Positions 19,671 through 30,336 of a stretch of 64,000 bases of DNA are shown one piece after another; positions within the stretch are counted from its first letter, which is position 1; every line of letters begins with the position of its first letter. The DNA comes from Ahaetulla prasina (lineage: Eukaryota > Chordata > Lepidosauria > Squamata > Colubridae). Below the pieces are notes generated by a model that had not been told where the DNA came from, did no database searches, and saw nothing but the letters and a program-made list of their open reading frames with translations. The stretch lies in NCBI RefSeq assembly GCF_028640845.1, contig NC_080540.1:214455800-214519799 (forward strand). Reading direction: 5' to 3'. The translations under genes were made by a program, and so were the position numbers.

Positions 19671-20108
19671 AAAAACACCTTCTGATGATCACGCAGTTCA
19701 GCTGGGTCGGGGGGTCGGCAGGGATTTTTGCTACCGGTTCTCTGAACCACCTGCCACCATCACTACTGGATCGCGCAATCTGGTCCGAACTGGGAGCATT
19801 TTACCCCTGCTTTTTGCTAGTTTCCAGTGGTTTCTTGCTGGTTTCTGGCCAAAAATAAATAAATAAACATTCAGGAGAATGGATTTGTTTTTGATTAATG
19901 AAAAAAGCAACCACATGAATTTCCCCATCTAACTTTTTTAGGTAGAATTTTTTTCGCATAGGTTTCCACCCAAAGCAGCTTAGATCACACTGTCTCCAGG
20001 AAACCTAATTTGTTTTGGGATGCAGTTTCTTAAAGCACCTTCTAGCATTATGCTTCCAAAAATTAACTGATCCTTAGTTAAAAACCTTGCAATGTTGTTG
20101 TTGTTTTT
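19670..20108. repeat. 1.5-kb-spaced duplication, copy 2
   Basis: Partner of 18170-18600. It also includes the truncated hAT end CTACCGGTTCTCTGAACC to GAGCATTTTACCCCTG. The palindrome array lies between the two copies. Confidence 0.9.
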
Positions 20109-20559
20109 TTTAAATTAACCTTTCCGTGCAGTCACTTTCTCCCAAAGGCAGATTCAGTGGTGTTTCTGTGCCTCTTGGTAGTTAATGGGAATTTTATTCG
20201 ACAACAACCTATTTCAAGGCAAGCTCATGTTAAGCTGCTAAACCCCAAGCTCACACCCCAGTCCCTGAGGTTCAAGCCAATTAGTCCACCAGATTTCCTA
20301 GTTAAGCAAGTTTCTGGCACCTTGGGACAAAGAAACAACAAGTGTGAACCACTGAAGCAGGAGGCTCTTACAACTATAATTTGTCATGTACAAGAGTTTT
20401 GAATTGATCTTGAAATGCAACGCAAGACTTGATTGGGAAAAAAAAAATACCAATAGAAGAGAACAACTGTCTACCTACTCACTTAACAAGCCTGTTCAGA
20501 TTAGAAATGAAGAAATGAAAAAGCTTTGGGAAACATATATGGTGTCTAAACCAACTTGG

Positions 20560-20760
20560 TCTGACTGAAGAAGCTACTTGGATAAACACTGAAACATTTC
20601 AAACCCAAAACAAAAGCAGTCCAGTTGCCACGAGTCAACTTCCAGATTCAGGTTGAATTCTGGGATCCTTGGTTCTCTCGGAGCTTGGTGGGATTATTTT
20701 GCAGATGTTTCATTACCAAACTGGCTATCATCATCAGTGCCAAAAGGGAGTAGAATTTGC
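20560..20760. mobile_element. PLE-end-like fragments, two orientations
   Basis: On the plus strand CTGAAGA (20565-20571) and GAAA (20591-20594) frame a short segment. On the minus strand CTGATGA (20737-20731) and GAAA (20711-20708) do the same, followed by CATCTGCAAAATAA. These resemble the end of the PLE at 30333-30362. Element boundaries are not visible, so the PLE link is inferred. Confidence 0.4.
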
Positions 20761-20923
20761 TTTTATTTTTATATGCAAAAATTGCCTGTCGAGAGAAGGG
20801 GGGAGGTCCATTTTTCTGATAGCTTCATTTATCCAGGACATCAAAGTATGCTTTTCTCTCTCTTAATGCTCATACAGAGTGTGTGAGTGTGTGTGTGTCT
20901 ATCCATACATCATCCATCCATTC

Positions 20924-20924
<1 letters not shown>

Positions 20925-20999
<75 letters not shown>

Positions 21000-21008
21000 C
21001 TATCTCTA
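20925..21008. repeat. (CTAT)n/(GATA)n microsatellite
   Basis: About 18 units of TATC, with a TCTATCTC decay at the end. GATA arrays are the core of the snake Bkm repeat. Confidence 0.95.
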
Positions 21009-21203
21009 TATTCTTAATAATTTAGTCACAATAGTTTTTAAACCTACATGACTCTTTAGGCTCACTCTTTTAACATCTTTCAGAAGTCAAATACAAAGCC
21101 TTTAAGAGCGCTCGGATAAAGCTGCCTTGTATCTTTATGACATCGTGTTTTCCTTTATTCCCGCTTCCTGGATTGTGAAGATGACTCAGATAACATTCTA
21201 GAG

Positions 21204-21671
21204 CAGCGGTTCTCAACCTGTGGGTCGGGACCGCATTGGGGGTCGAATGATGACTTGCCAAGGGTCGCCTAAGACCGTCGGAAATATGGGAAGTATACTT
21301 GCGAGTCGAAGAATCGCGCTCCAATGGTTGACTCTACAAGCCAGCTGCAGGCTCTTCAAATCGCTAGCCGAATCGGCTTCAGGCGCGATGAATTAAAAAA
21401 GAGAGAAATCTTTGCTCTGATGTCTCCCTCTCAAGCCAGCTGCAATCACTCCCAATCGCTAGCCTAATCTGGCTTCAGGCACGATAAACTTAATAGGGGC
21501 ATTCGCTTTAATGCCTCTGTCCTCAAGGCAATCGCAAGCAGTTCAGATCGCTAGCCAATACAGCTTCAGGCGCGATAAATTCAAAACAAAAATAATTTTA
21601 CGATTGGGGTCACCACATCGTGGGGAATTGTATTAAAAGGGTTGCAGCACTATAAAGGTTGAGAACCACTG
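21204..21671. mobile_element. SPIN-like non-autonomous hAT with exact TSD
   Basis: 468 bp from CAGCGGTTCTCAACCTGTGG to AAGGTTGAGAACCACTG. TTCTAGAG is duplicated exactly at 21196-21203 and 21672-21679. The interior has GGGTCGCCTAAGACCGTCGG and GGGGTCACCACATCGTGGGG, as I remember SPIN and its close relatives. It encodes nothing. A SPIN relative such as OposCharlie-type hAT is an alternative. Confidence 0.8.
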
Positions 21672-21726
21672 TTCTAGAGAATATCAGTGACGAAATCATA
21701 TAGCCATATTGACTAGTAGGTATTCG

Positions 21727-21775
21727 GAAGGAAAGGGAAGGGAGGGGAAGGGAAGGGAAGAAGGAAGGAAGGAAT
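21727..21775. repeat. GGAAG-rich low-complexity tract
   Basis: GGAAGGAAAGGGAAGGGAGG-type purine tract, a neighbour of the longer (GGAA)n at 21896. Confidence 0.85.
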
Positions 21776-21895
21776 AGTTTTGTGGGAGAAGGGGCAGTGG
21801 CAGGGCTTCAATAGGTCACTAAAAATGCTGTAGGGAGGGAGGGAGGAATAGATCTGTGGGAGAGGGGGCAATGATAGGGCTTCAAGAAATGCCTG

Positions 21896-21964
21896 TGGAA
21901 GGAAGGAAGGAAGGAAGGAAGGAAGGAAGGAAGGAAGGAAGGAAGGAAGGAAGGAAGGAAGGAA
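21896..21964. repeat. (GGAA)n microsatellite
   Basis: About 17 perfect GGAA units. It lies in a set of three similar short segments (GTGGGAGA..GGGGCA..TGGCA, near 21781, 21857 and 21973), so the region arose by local duplication. Open frames with repeated Pro-Ser-Phe-Leu or Lys-Glu-Gly-Arg are products of this repeat. Confidence 0.95.
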
Positions 21965-22029
21965 ACGTTTTGTGGGAGAAGGGGCAGTGGCACTTCAGTA
22001 GGTCACTAAAAATGCCGGAGGGAGGGAGG

Positions 22030-23935
22030 AAGGTAGGTTCCAATAAAACACAACAAAAGAGCCATTCTCCATAGGATTCCAACCTATAATTAAGTTGCTG
22101 AAGATGCAAAGAAGTTGCACATACACACCATGTAGTTGATAGCAGGGATTTAGTGGGTGTTGTTTGTATAATATGGGTGCCAATGTACAGATACAATGTA
22201 TAGAGCTCCCAAACATTGCTGTGAGAATTTCTGTTTTGTAAGCAATATGTTTTTTTAACATCCATGCTAATTTAAAATAGAAGCTATGGTTTTGACCCAG
22301 AGTACTTCTGCACTAACATTTTGTGCTGCTTTGTATTCTCAGGTCATAGTTAGTCTTTGGCAACGGAGCTGGTTAACTTCCAGCTCAGTTGTGGTTGTAA
22401 AGGAATAATGGAACTTGAAGTCAGGCATTTCTCCATTTGTGAAAACCCTCATTTCACCTCACCACATGGATTATTTTCTCATCCTGTAGAGATTAATACA
22501 GTACTCTTCCATCCTTCTATCGCTCTTTCTAACTGAACAGAGGATACATTTTCTAGCTCCCTCCTCAGCACTTAATAAATGGAACCAAAATTAATTATAT
22601 GGATTTTGCAGAGCATTAACTGCGTGACATTTCATGTCCTCTCCAGTTGGGTACCTGGAGAGAGTAGAAATCAGTTCTCTTCAACATTTTAAGGGCAATG
22701 GAGGTGAGACCAAACGCGCTTTCAAACAAATTCTGAGAATTTGGACACTGGGGAAAAAAATGTCCCTGTGTAAAAATAACCATAAACAGAGATAGATGTA
22801 GTTAAGATACTGTCTGATCTTGTTATAAATGATCCAGTTTGTGCAGTCTAGTGTTGTGGACAAGTTAATTGCTGACTTGGTAAATATCTGGTTTGTATTC
22901 TTGTCTTTCTTGTTGTTAAAATCTGTCAAGATAGTATCCTAGGGATGATAAATTGGTTTCTGGGTTAGGAAGTAACATCAACACACACACACACACACCC
23001 TTTAGCAAGGAAATAATGAAAGCCCTTGTGATTAAAAAGAGGCAGATCACTAGTAAGGGTAATTTATTACCCTATTTCTTTGTATTCTTAGGTCTATAGT
23101 AATCTTTAAATGGATGGTACTTTCTCAGGCCTTGGTACAAATTAGAGCATTACATTCAGTTTGATTTTGATTTGGGGAAAGAAATACCCTTTAGATTCCT
23201 GATGGAAATCTTGTGCTGGGAGATAATAACCCAGTCAGTTCTCCTGGTTCTTTCAACAGTATTCCTTACCAGCAAAGTGGTATTTTTTGGATTATCTAGC
23301 CAGTTTTGGTTTAAGAAGAACAATATTCTGGTATTGTTAGGTACCTTTCCTAGTGGGACAATGTCTATGATAGATCTTGAGGAATTTATTTTCTAGCTAT
23401 TGGTTATTTTTCTCCCATGATAGGAAATCATTAATGGGTCATCTGAAGCCTTAGCAATAGGACAATAAAATTCTGTTTCTAATCCATCTATAAAATCCAG
23501 AGGAACAGTGGCACTCTGGAATAGGAACCTGGAATAACAAGCTAAGCCTTAATCTTAAAGACTGCATATTTGGACTTTCAAAAACACGCACACACACACA
23601 CACACACAAAAACCATTTTTCCAAAAATTTCCTAGCCAATTCAGCAACTGTAAAATAAGAAGACTCATGCTATGATGGATTGGTAACTGGTCACAGAATT
23701 AGGAATAAATAGATAATTTTCACATTGGAGAGGTGTTCAAAAATAGGAGGTCCAAATTAAAATAGTTTTACATTTTCTTATATGGTTCTGGTGAACAGTT
23801 TGGTGGCCAGGTTTGCTGAGGTTACATTCACTGTAAGCAGATACAAAGTGATTCAGTTAATGTACATTCTACATGAGGTTGGATCTTCCTCTGTAAAACT
23901 TCCACCCATTGGTTTTTAACCTACCCTTTGGAGTT
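22030..23935. other. No recognisable gene
   Basis: About 1.9 kb unassigned. It contains (CA)n at 22980-22999 and 23585-23608 only. Short open frames are unsupported. Confidence 0.5.
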
Positions 23936-24500
23936 ATGATCCATAAATTATTTGTACCCTATGACCGTGATGGCGAACCTATGGCACACGTACCACAGGT
24001 GGCACGCAGAGCCCCCTCTGCGGGCACATGAGTTGTCGCCCTGCTTAGATTCACCCCATGTGTGCATGTGCCTCCTGACGGCCAACTGATTTTCGGGTCT
24101 CTGCCATGCATGCGTGGAGGGGGAATGCAGGGGGTGCGGCACTCCCCCTGTGGCCCGTTTTGGGCCTAGCAGGCCTCACTGTAGCCTCTTGGGACCAAAA
24201 ACGGGGCGCGGGTGGGTTGGACACGCATGTGCGGGGGAGCGCGGGGGGTGCTGAATGCGCATGCATGGGGGAGGTCACGTGCGCATTGCATTATGGGTGC
24301 AGTCATGCATGCACACTTTCGGCACGCAATGACAAAAAGGTTAGCCATTACTGCCCTATAACTATCATTAAGTGTTGTACCTTACGATTCTTGATGAACG
24401 TATCTTTTCTTTTATGTACACTGAGAGCGTATGGAGCAAGACAAATTTCTTGTGTGTCCAATCACACTTGGCCAATAAAAAATTCTCTTCTATTCTCTTC
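23935..24500 (+). mobile_element. CR1/L3-type LINE 3' end, split by a hAT
   Basis: After the hAT, ACTATCATTAAGTGTTGTAC, then GATTCTTGATGAACGTATC, AATCACACTTGGCCAATAAA and an (ATTCT)-like tail (24481-24505) match the 3' end of the CR1/L3 copies at 38280-38497. The part left of the hAT is GTACCCTATGA. Confidence 0.8.
23965..24353. mobile_element. hAT MITE (GTGATGGCGAACCTATGGCA)
   Basis: 389 bp with ends GTGATGGCGAACCTATGGCA and GGTTAGCCATTACTG. CCCTATGA (23957-23964) and CCCTATAA (24354-24361) match at 7 of 8. The GC-rich core has CpG-bearing CATGCGTG words. It interrupts the CR1/L3 tail. Confidence 0.85.
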
Positions 24501-24514
24501 TAAATCCCCAAATT

Positions 24515-24615
24515 CTTCCCTGTGGCAGTCCTTCAGGTATTTGAAGTCTACTATCGTGTCTTCCCTTAGCCCTTTCTTCTTTAGGCTAAATATGCCCAGT
24601 TATGCTAAATATAAG
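24515..24615 (-). mobile_element. CR1 fragment
   Basis: GTCCTTCAGGTATTTGAAGT, CTATCGTGTCTTCCCTTAG and TCTTTAGGCTAAATATGCCC are the conserved CR1 3'-region words, minus orientation. Confidence 0.6.
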
Positions 24616-24619
24616 GATC

Positions 24620-25468
24620 TTGGAAGAAAGGTAAATAGCTCAGTGACATCATTGGAAGGTCTATTCAAAAAGTTAAAATGCCTAATTAGTAATGGTTTTT
24701 ATAATTTTTTCCATTACATATGAAAAAGGATTCCATGCTTTTTTAATACCACCCAACATATTCTACATATTAGGATGATGTTCTAGCACATAATACATAT
24801 TATTATTATTTTTTAAATGCAGCTAGATCTTTAGTCTTAAGGTAATTTCCTAAGAAAATTTTCTTTAAAAAAAACCATAAAGACTAGTCTTCAGAAATCC
24901 ATCTGTGAATTATTTTTTCTCCCTCTTGGCAGCCATATTCTGCAGCATAAATCTACTCCCACACAAAGGATCATAACTGAATAGTAGATTATATTTTGAA
25001 TCACAATGGTGTGACTCATCAAAGAGCAGTTTTACTATAGAATACAGTATAATCAAAGGAAGAATGTCTCAAACTCTAAATGATAGTAGAATTAACCGGA
25101 TGAAAACTACCGTCTGTTTTTTGGGGTGATACAAAAGCATACATTTTGGACATGTGGACAGAAGAGATTAGATGTCCATGAGAAGAGATTGGACAACAAC
25201 TTGTCTCAAATAGTGCAAAGTTTCCTGCTTCAGCAGGGGTTGGACCAGAGTTTCCATTAGATTAAAAAAATAATTGATCTGAAAATTATCCCATCTACCC
25301 CGGCTAAAGTATCTGGAACCTATTTAGTAGATTCTTGAGAAAGAACAGGTTTTGTAGTAAAAGAACAGCTTGTAGAGACTTTTTTTTTAATAGCCAGGGA
25401 GCAATAGCTGGCTATGAGGAATCTAAGATCCTTCCCAAATTTCAAGCAAAATTTTCCACAACACAACA
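24620..25468. other. No recognisable gene
   Basis: Unassigned AT-rich DNA without convincing reading frames. Confidence 0.45.
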
Positions 25469-25469
25469 A

Positions 25470-25823
25470 TGTCAGTATATTCATGAACTGGAATAGGATT
25501 TAGCAACAGGTCAGCCAATGAGGGTTGTTTGGTAACTGAAACATAGTATTGGTTGTATTGGGCCTAAAGAGACAGTTTGGAGCCTAGGCATGGCTTAACT
25601 GTTTTGTATATAAGCTTGAGGGCACTAGCTTCTCTTTCCTCCATTTTGCCTCCTCCGTTTTGCCTTCTCCATTTTGTGCTGTGTTTGTACTTGTTATTTT
25701 CTCTTCTCTACAACATGGAAAAACCTACAAGGGTATTGTATGCCTTATGTGTTATTATGTATATAAAGAAGTTTTGAATCCTGCTTAATAGTCTGCTTGT
25801 GTGTGCTGCAACAAACACTGACA
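25470..25823 (+). mobile_element. Possible LTR-like unit
   Basis: TGTCAGTATATTC to ACACTGACA gives ends TGTCAGT/ACTGACA. Inside are GCCAATGAG (CCAAT-like), GTATATAAGC (TATA box at about 25607) and a C/T-rich transcript-start-like part. AATAAA occurs just outside, at 25835. No TSD was found and the polyadenylation signal lies beyond the proposed end, so the call is weak. It could be another promoter-bearing repeat. Confidence 0.3.
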
Positions 25824-25829
25824 AGCTAA

Positions 25830-26280
25830 TATAAATAAACTTGATTTTTTTTTTCAAACTTAATGCCCAACAGTGTTTTTCCTTTCGTGTTTTTCCTAAT
25901 AAATCCTTATTTAAACAGATACTCTTGTTCCCACATATATCCTGGGACAGAGTTTAAATTGATAACCTCCCTTTACAAAACCCAGGTCACTTCACAATGA
26001 AAACCAAATATTAGGCATAAGTATTTCTCAGCAGGGCTTTCCGTCCTTTGCTTTTGCTCCTACAATTTTTGACTAAGGGTAGGAAAGAATCAAGGTGCCA
26101 GCAAAGTATTAGTGAAAATCATTAAGTGCTGCATTACTTTGGGTTTTTTCCTAATATGGTAAAGCAAGGCTTGAATTTATAATATTTCTTAAACTTCATC
26201 CCTGCCTAGAATCCGAATTTTGCAAGATACCTGAAGGAAATTCAATCCCTTCATTTTGATAGACGGACCACTTGCAGGTC
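25830..26280. other. No recognisable feature
   Basis: Unassigned. Confidence 0.4.
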
Positions 26281-26284
26281 TTAT

Positions 26285-26500
26285 AGCAATAGCACTAGCA
26301 CTTAAATTTATATACCACTTCATAGTGCTTTTACAGCCCTCTCTAAGCGGTTTACAGAGTCAGCATATTGCCCCCAACAATCTGGACCCTTGTTTTATTG
26401 GCCTTGGAAGGACTGAAGGCTGACTCAACCTTGAGCCAGTGAGATTTGAACTGGTGAACTGCAACTAGCACTCTAGCTAGCACTGTGCCACCTCGGCTCT
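26285..26500 (-). mobile_element. tRNA-derived SINE with AAGCGGTATATAA-type tail
   Basis: On the minus strand: GAGCCGAGGTGGCACAGTG head, a B-box-like GTTCAAATCTC, then CCAGATTGTTGGGGGCAAT, GTAAACCGCTTAGAGAGGGC and a TATAAATTTAAGTGCTAGTG tail. Sequence shared with 15311 and 16540 (ACCCAGATTGTTGGGGGCA) shows those are SINE-derived too. Confidence 0.65.
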
Positions 26501-26504
26501 TATA

Positions 26505-27136
26505 GACATATTCAGATTTTGTCTACTATATCCAAAGTCACTCTAGTTCACAGAAAGGAAGACCTTTGTAGGAGAAGCACAGCCTGTGGGCACATACTAA
26601 GACTGGCAGCCTTAGTAAAGCTAACGCCATATGAGACAAGCAGAGGTATGGAAAGAATATGAAAACTTAGGCAAGGTAAAAATTTTGAAACTCCTGAAGA
26701 GTGGAGGCCTACCCCGGGAAGTGTCAATGTGTGAAAGAAGAATTGGAGATGGCTTCCAAACAAAAGAAGAATGACCAATTCTTCTTTCTACCAATGTATC
26801 AGATGACATGAGAAGTTTTCAAAACAACAGTTTAAGTTTGGATGGCGTCTCACAGCTTTGGAGGAGAGAGAACTCTCTAATTCCAGAGTCATGCTCTTGT
26901 TACTTTAATCACTGTAACTAACAACACTGTGACAGGAAGATCATAGCCTTAGCAGAGATCATATCCAGGTGCTTAGTTAACTTTGATGAATGTATCAGAT
27001 ACCGGTTGGTGAAATTTAGTGTGGCTGTTAGCATCAGTGTCAGCTTGTCTGGCATGTATTATTCCAAAAGCAGGGTATCTGCAAAGATTAAATAGCAATT
27101 CACAAAAGTCTACTTCTACAGTCAGAAAGCCATGAC
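26505..27136. other. No recognisable gene
   Basis: Unassigned; opposing short frames around 26548-26809 are not supported. Confidence 0.4.
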
Positions 27137-27138
27137 TA

Positions 27139-27928
27139 CAGACAGTCCTCGACTTAGAACAGTTCATTTAATGACCGGTCAAAGCAGGATGGATAAATCA
27201 AGTTGATTTAAATCACTAATAAAAAGGCTTGATTTAAATCAACTCGATTTAAATCATGATTTTTAAAGAGCAGCTGTCATCTCTGTCCCGCAGTGGCTCC
27301 TCCTCTGACCTGCTACTGACTCATCGACAGTCTCAATATTGCAGAATATACAGCCTCATGCTACATAACTAAGCTTCATTTCATGTTGAATAAACTAAAT
27401 TATAGAATAGAAAACTATCTTGAGATAAATTTTTGCTCCAAAAGCATTTTATTAAAATAAATTTGATAAAAAATTTAAAAAATCTGATTTAAATTTTAAA
27501 AATCCGATTTAAATTTTAAAATCTGATTTTTTAATTTTAAAAAAAATCAATTTTTATCCACCCTGGTTCAAAGTTACAACAAAACTGGAAAAAGTGACTT
27601 ATGACCGGTTTTCACAGTTACGATCTTACCAGTGTCCACACGATCATGTGATCAAGATTCAGATGTTTGGCAACCGGTTCATATTTATGACCAATGCTGT
27701 GTCCCAAGGTCACGTGATCCCCTTTTGCAGCCTTCTGACAAGCAAAGTCAATGGGGGGAGCCAGATTCACTTAACAACCGGGTTACTAACTTATCGACCA
27801 CAGTAATTCACTTAACAACTGTGGCAAGAAAGGTAAATGGGGCAAAAATGGGGCAAAATGCACTTCACAAATGTCTCACTGAACAGAAATTTTGGGCTCA
27901 ACTATGGTTGTAAGTTGAAGATGACCTC
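27139..27928. mobile_element. Tc1/mariner-like MITE, split by a hAT
   Basis: Ends CAGACAGTCCTCGACTTAG and TAAGTTGAAGATGACCTC are inverted, with TA on each side (27137-27138, 27929-27930). The interior, with TTAACAACTGTGGCAAGAAA and CACGTGATC words, recurs at 32744-33125, 34255-34490, 35334-35660, 44482-45256 and 56793-57265. No transposase. Superfamily is inferred from the TA flanks. Confidence 0.75.
27185..27565. mobile_element. Nested hAT MITE (GATTTAAATC-rich)
   Basis: 381 bp from CAGGATGGATAAATCAAG to TTTTTATCCACCCTG. GGTCAAAG (27177-27184) and GTTCAAAG (27566-27573) match at 7 of 8. GATTTAAATC self-complementary words fill both ends. It is inserted in the MITE above; a full copy elsewhere is at 52209-52570. 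Confidence 0.88.
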
Positions 27929-27934
27929 TATTGC

Positions 27935-28990
27935 AGGGAAAATTATAGTCACTTTTAGCTGCAAATCATCAGCATTACCCAATCAAAGAAAACAATGCTC
28001 ATTTTGTTTTGCTGTTGTTTTGGAGTGGAGCTGATAAAGCTTCCTCTTGAGGAAGAGTCACATTTTTCACTCCCTTAATACACACCGCAATTCTGATGAA
28101 TCTGTTATCCAAATATGTAGAGATGTTTGCGATGTGAAAGCTCCTTACAGAAATGCCAAGGACAGTTACACCAGAGGAAGGTGAAAGACAATGCAGAAAT
28201 ATCCTTGGGAAAAAGCAGTGAGTGGAGTTGTCTTACCCACTGAGCTGATGGTAATTATGCATTGTGGCAGTGCAGAGTTTGAAAGGAAATCACCGTACAA
28301 CTCCCCAGAGGCAAAGCTTACAGAAGGGAATGACTTCAACCCCTACTAAGCCTTGCAAACTTTTCCATGTCAGAAACAATTCCATAAAGTTTCGCTGCCT
28401 CTGCACTTCTCCCTCCCCGGATTCCTAAACTAAAGTAGCAAAAGCTGTCTCTCTGGGTATAAATAATGCAGATGTTTTGCAAATGGGATGCAGAGATATC
28501 AAGTAGCCCAGATCCTATTAGAATTACTGCACAAGTAGGAGGAGGAGGAAGTTGTGTTTGGAGAGGAAAGCTTTCGGTTATTCAGTCCTGAAATAATGTG
28601 CTGAGATAAGGAGCACATAAGAGAGAGAGAGAGAGAGAGAGAGAGAAGCATATTTCATTATTGATTAGAAGGGAAGGAGTATATTGGTGCCCAGGATTTG
28701 GCAGTAACTCACAACAAAGATTCAAGGTCTTTATTTATTTATTTATTTATTTTGCCTCCCAATATCTGCAGTCAAAGCTCATCTTTAGGTATAATACAAA
28801 TATAATTGAATGTACGTGCCTCATGATGGATGCTGTGTTATTAGAATCTGCCTTTAATATGCCACATCAATTGTGAGAAGCAAAGGAGAACAAGAAGAGC
28901 TAACTGTGTGAAGTATCAATGCAATTCCTCTGCTTTTCTTGACTTCTAGTGGTACTCCTTTAGTTTGACCCAAAACCTGTTTCCAAAATC
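27935..28990. other. No recognisable gene; (GA)n
   Basis: Unassigned, with a (GA)n run at 28621-28645 and (TTTA)n at 28731-28752. Confidence 0.45.
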
Positions 28991-28999
28991 TCTCTAGTG

Positions 29000-29335
29000 C
29001 AGGAGTGTCAAACTTGATTTCATTGAGGGCCACATCAGGGATATGTTTGATCTCGGGGGGGCGGGTGGTGGTCAGGGCCATGACCAGGGTGGGCATGCCC
29101 AGCTTGACCTCACTCGTTGAAGCTCCATTTTCGACTGCGACGGCCTCATGCAGCCCTCAGCCAACGAAAATGGAGCGTGCGACCTCTCCGCGGCCTCTGT
29201 TTTCACTGGCAGAGGACTGCAGGTGGGCCTTGTCTGGTCTCCCTAAGCTCCTTTTTTTTCTGGCAGAGGCCCTGCAGTACTTCATTGTTTCCAGGGCAGC
29301 CCTACGGCCAGATGTAAGCACTCTGCAGGACGGAT
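29000..29335. mobile_element. Truncated hAT (CAGGAGTGTCAAACT family)
   Basis: Left terminus CAGGAGTGTCAAACTTGATT matches the element at 12759-13111. GGAGCTTAGGGAGACC-like blocks and CTCCATTTTCG occur inside. The right end is replaced by the PLE that starts near 29340. Confidence 0.7.
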
Positions 29336-29373
29336 TTTTTTTGGATTAGTTTGGAAAAAGAACCCCCCACTAA

Positions 29374-30336
29374 AATCCAAGACAGAGAACAAGAAACGGC
29401 ACAGCCCTCCTCCCATATATAAAAGGCACCACAGACAGAATCAGCAAGATCCTCCACAAACATAACATCAAGACAGCATTCTGCACAAACCAAAAAATAT
29501 CCACCATCCTAAGAAACCCCAAAGACAACATTGAGTTAGAAAATCAAGGAGTATATGAAATCCCATGCACCGCCTGCCCCACCACATACATTGGACAAAC
29601 CAACAGAAGAATAAGTGCACGCATTGAAGAACACAAGAACTCATTCAAAAAAGAGGAACCAACTTCTTCCCTGGTCCAACACCTTAAAGCCACAGGACAC
29701 AATATTGACTTTAAAAAGACCAGAACTATCGCCAAAACTGAACACTTTAACAACAGAATAATCAGAGAAGCCATTGAGATAGAGAAACGCCCACACAGCA
29801 TGAACAAACGAGATGATACCTCCCGCCTACCAGCCATTTGGAAACCCGACCTTATTGACAAACGAGTCCCTAACACGAGGAATGACACCAGACCCACACT
29901 CACGAGGTCAACACAGGATGTCACCACCACACATCCACCCAGAAAGCAGACCCAAACCCACACTGATCAGGAAGCACGACCAAGGACCAGAAGCCAGACC
30001 GCAGCTGCAACATTAGCCATTTCAAACCCCTCCAATCCATACATGCAGCAGACTGACACCCACTATGAAGATGTAGCACGACCACGACCACGAAGCCAAA
30101 CAGCAGCAGTGCAGCTCACCAGCTCAAATCCCCCTGCAACTCAGACTAATCTGAGCACAACCAAGCCCCCACCCAAACAGGACACACCCCCAGCCAATCA
30201 GAGCACAAAAAACCCCCCATCCAATCAGAGCACAGCCAAGCTCCCACCCAATCAGTTCAAACCCCCACTAGCAGTTAAAAAGGAAGAAACAGCTGCAATC
30301 ACACATTGCTCCCAGAAGCACGAAGCTGAAGCCTGA
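29374..30336 (+). pseudogene. PLE C-terminal part: GIY-YIG endonuclease and Pro/Gln-rich tail
   Basis: About 320 codons are open from after the TAA at 29371 to TGA at 30334-30336. Residues LPYIKGTTDRISK precede the endonuclease. The GIY-YIG signature appears as GVYEIPC...TTYIGQT (29548-29607), followed by the conserved RISARIEEHK and a downstream acid-bearing REAIEIEK. The final third is a low-complexity tail of NQSTKNPPSNQSTAKLPPNQ type. GIY-YIG nucleases nick DNA to prime PLE reverse transcription. The RT domain is absent, so the copy is not autonomous, but this frame has no stop. Confidence 0.85.

Noticed and set aside
21808..22265. Frames with repeated Pro-Ser-Phe-Leu or Lys-Glu-Gly-Arg
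   Set aside because: Direct translation of the (GGAA)n microsatellite.
24106..24723. 205-codon open frame on the plus strand
   Set aside because: It runs from the GC-rich core of a hAT MITE into a CR1/L3 3' tail and beyond, so it is a chance frame across unrelated repeats.
27181..27570. Possible AT-rich regulatory element with repeated GATTTAAATC
   Set aside because: It is explained as the terminal sequence of a hAT MITE with an 8-bp TSD and a second copy at 52209-52570.
29544..29963. 139-codon minus-strand frame, mirrored at 62862-63281 plus
   Set aside because: Both are antisense to the PLE GIY-YIG coding region; the sense frame carries the recognised motifs.
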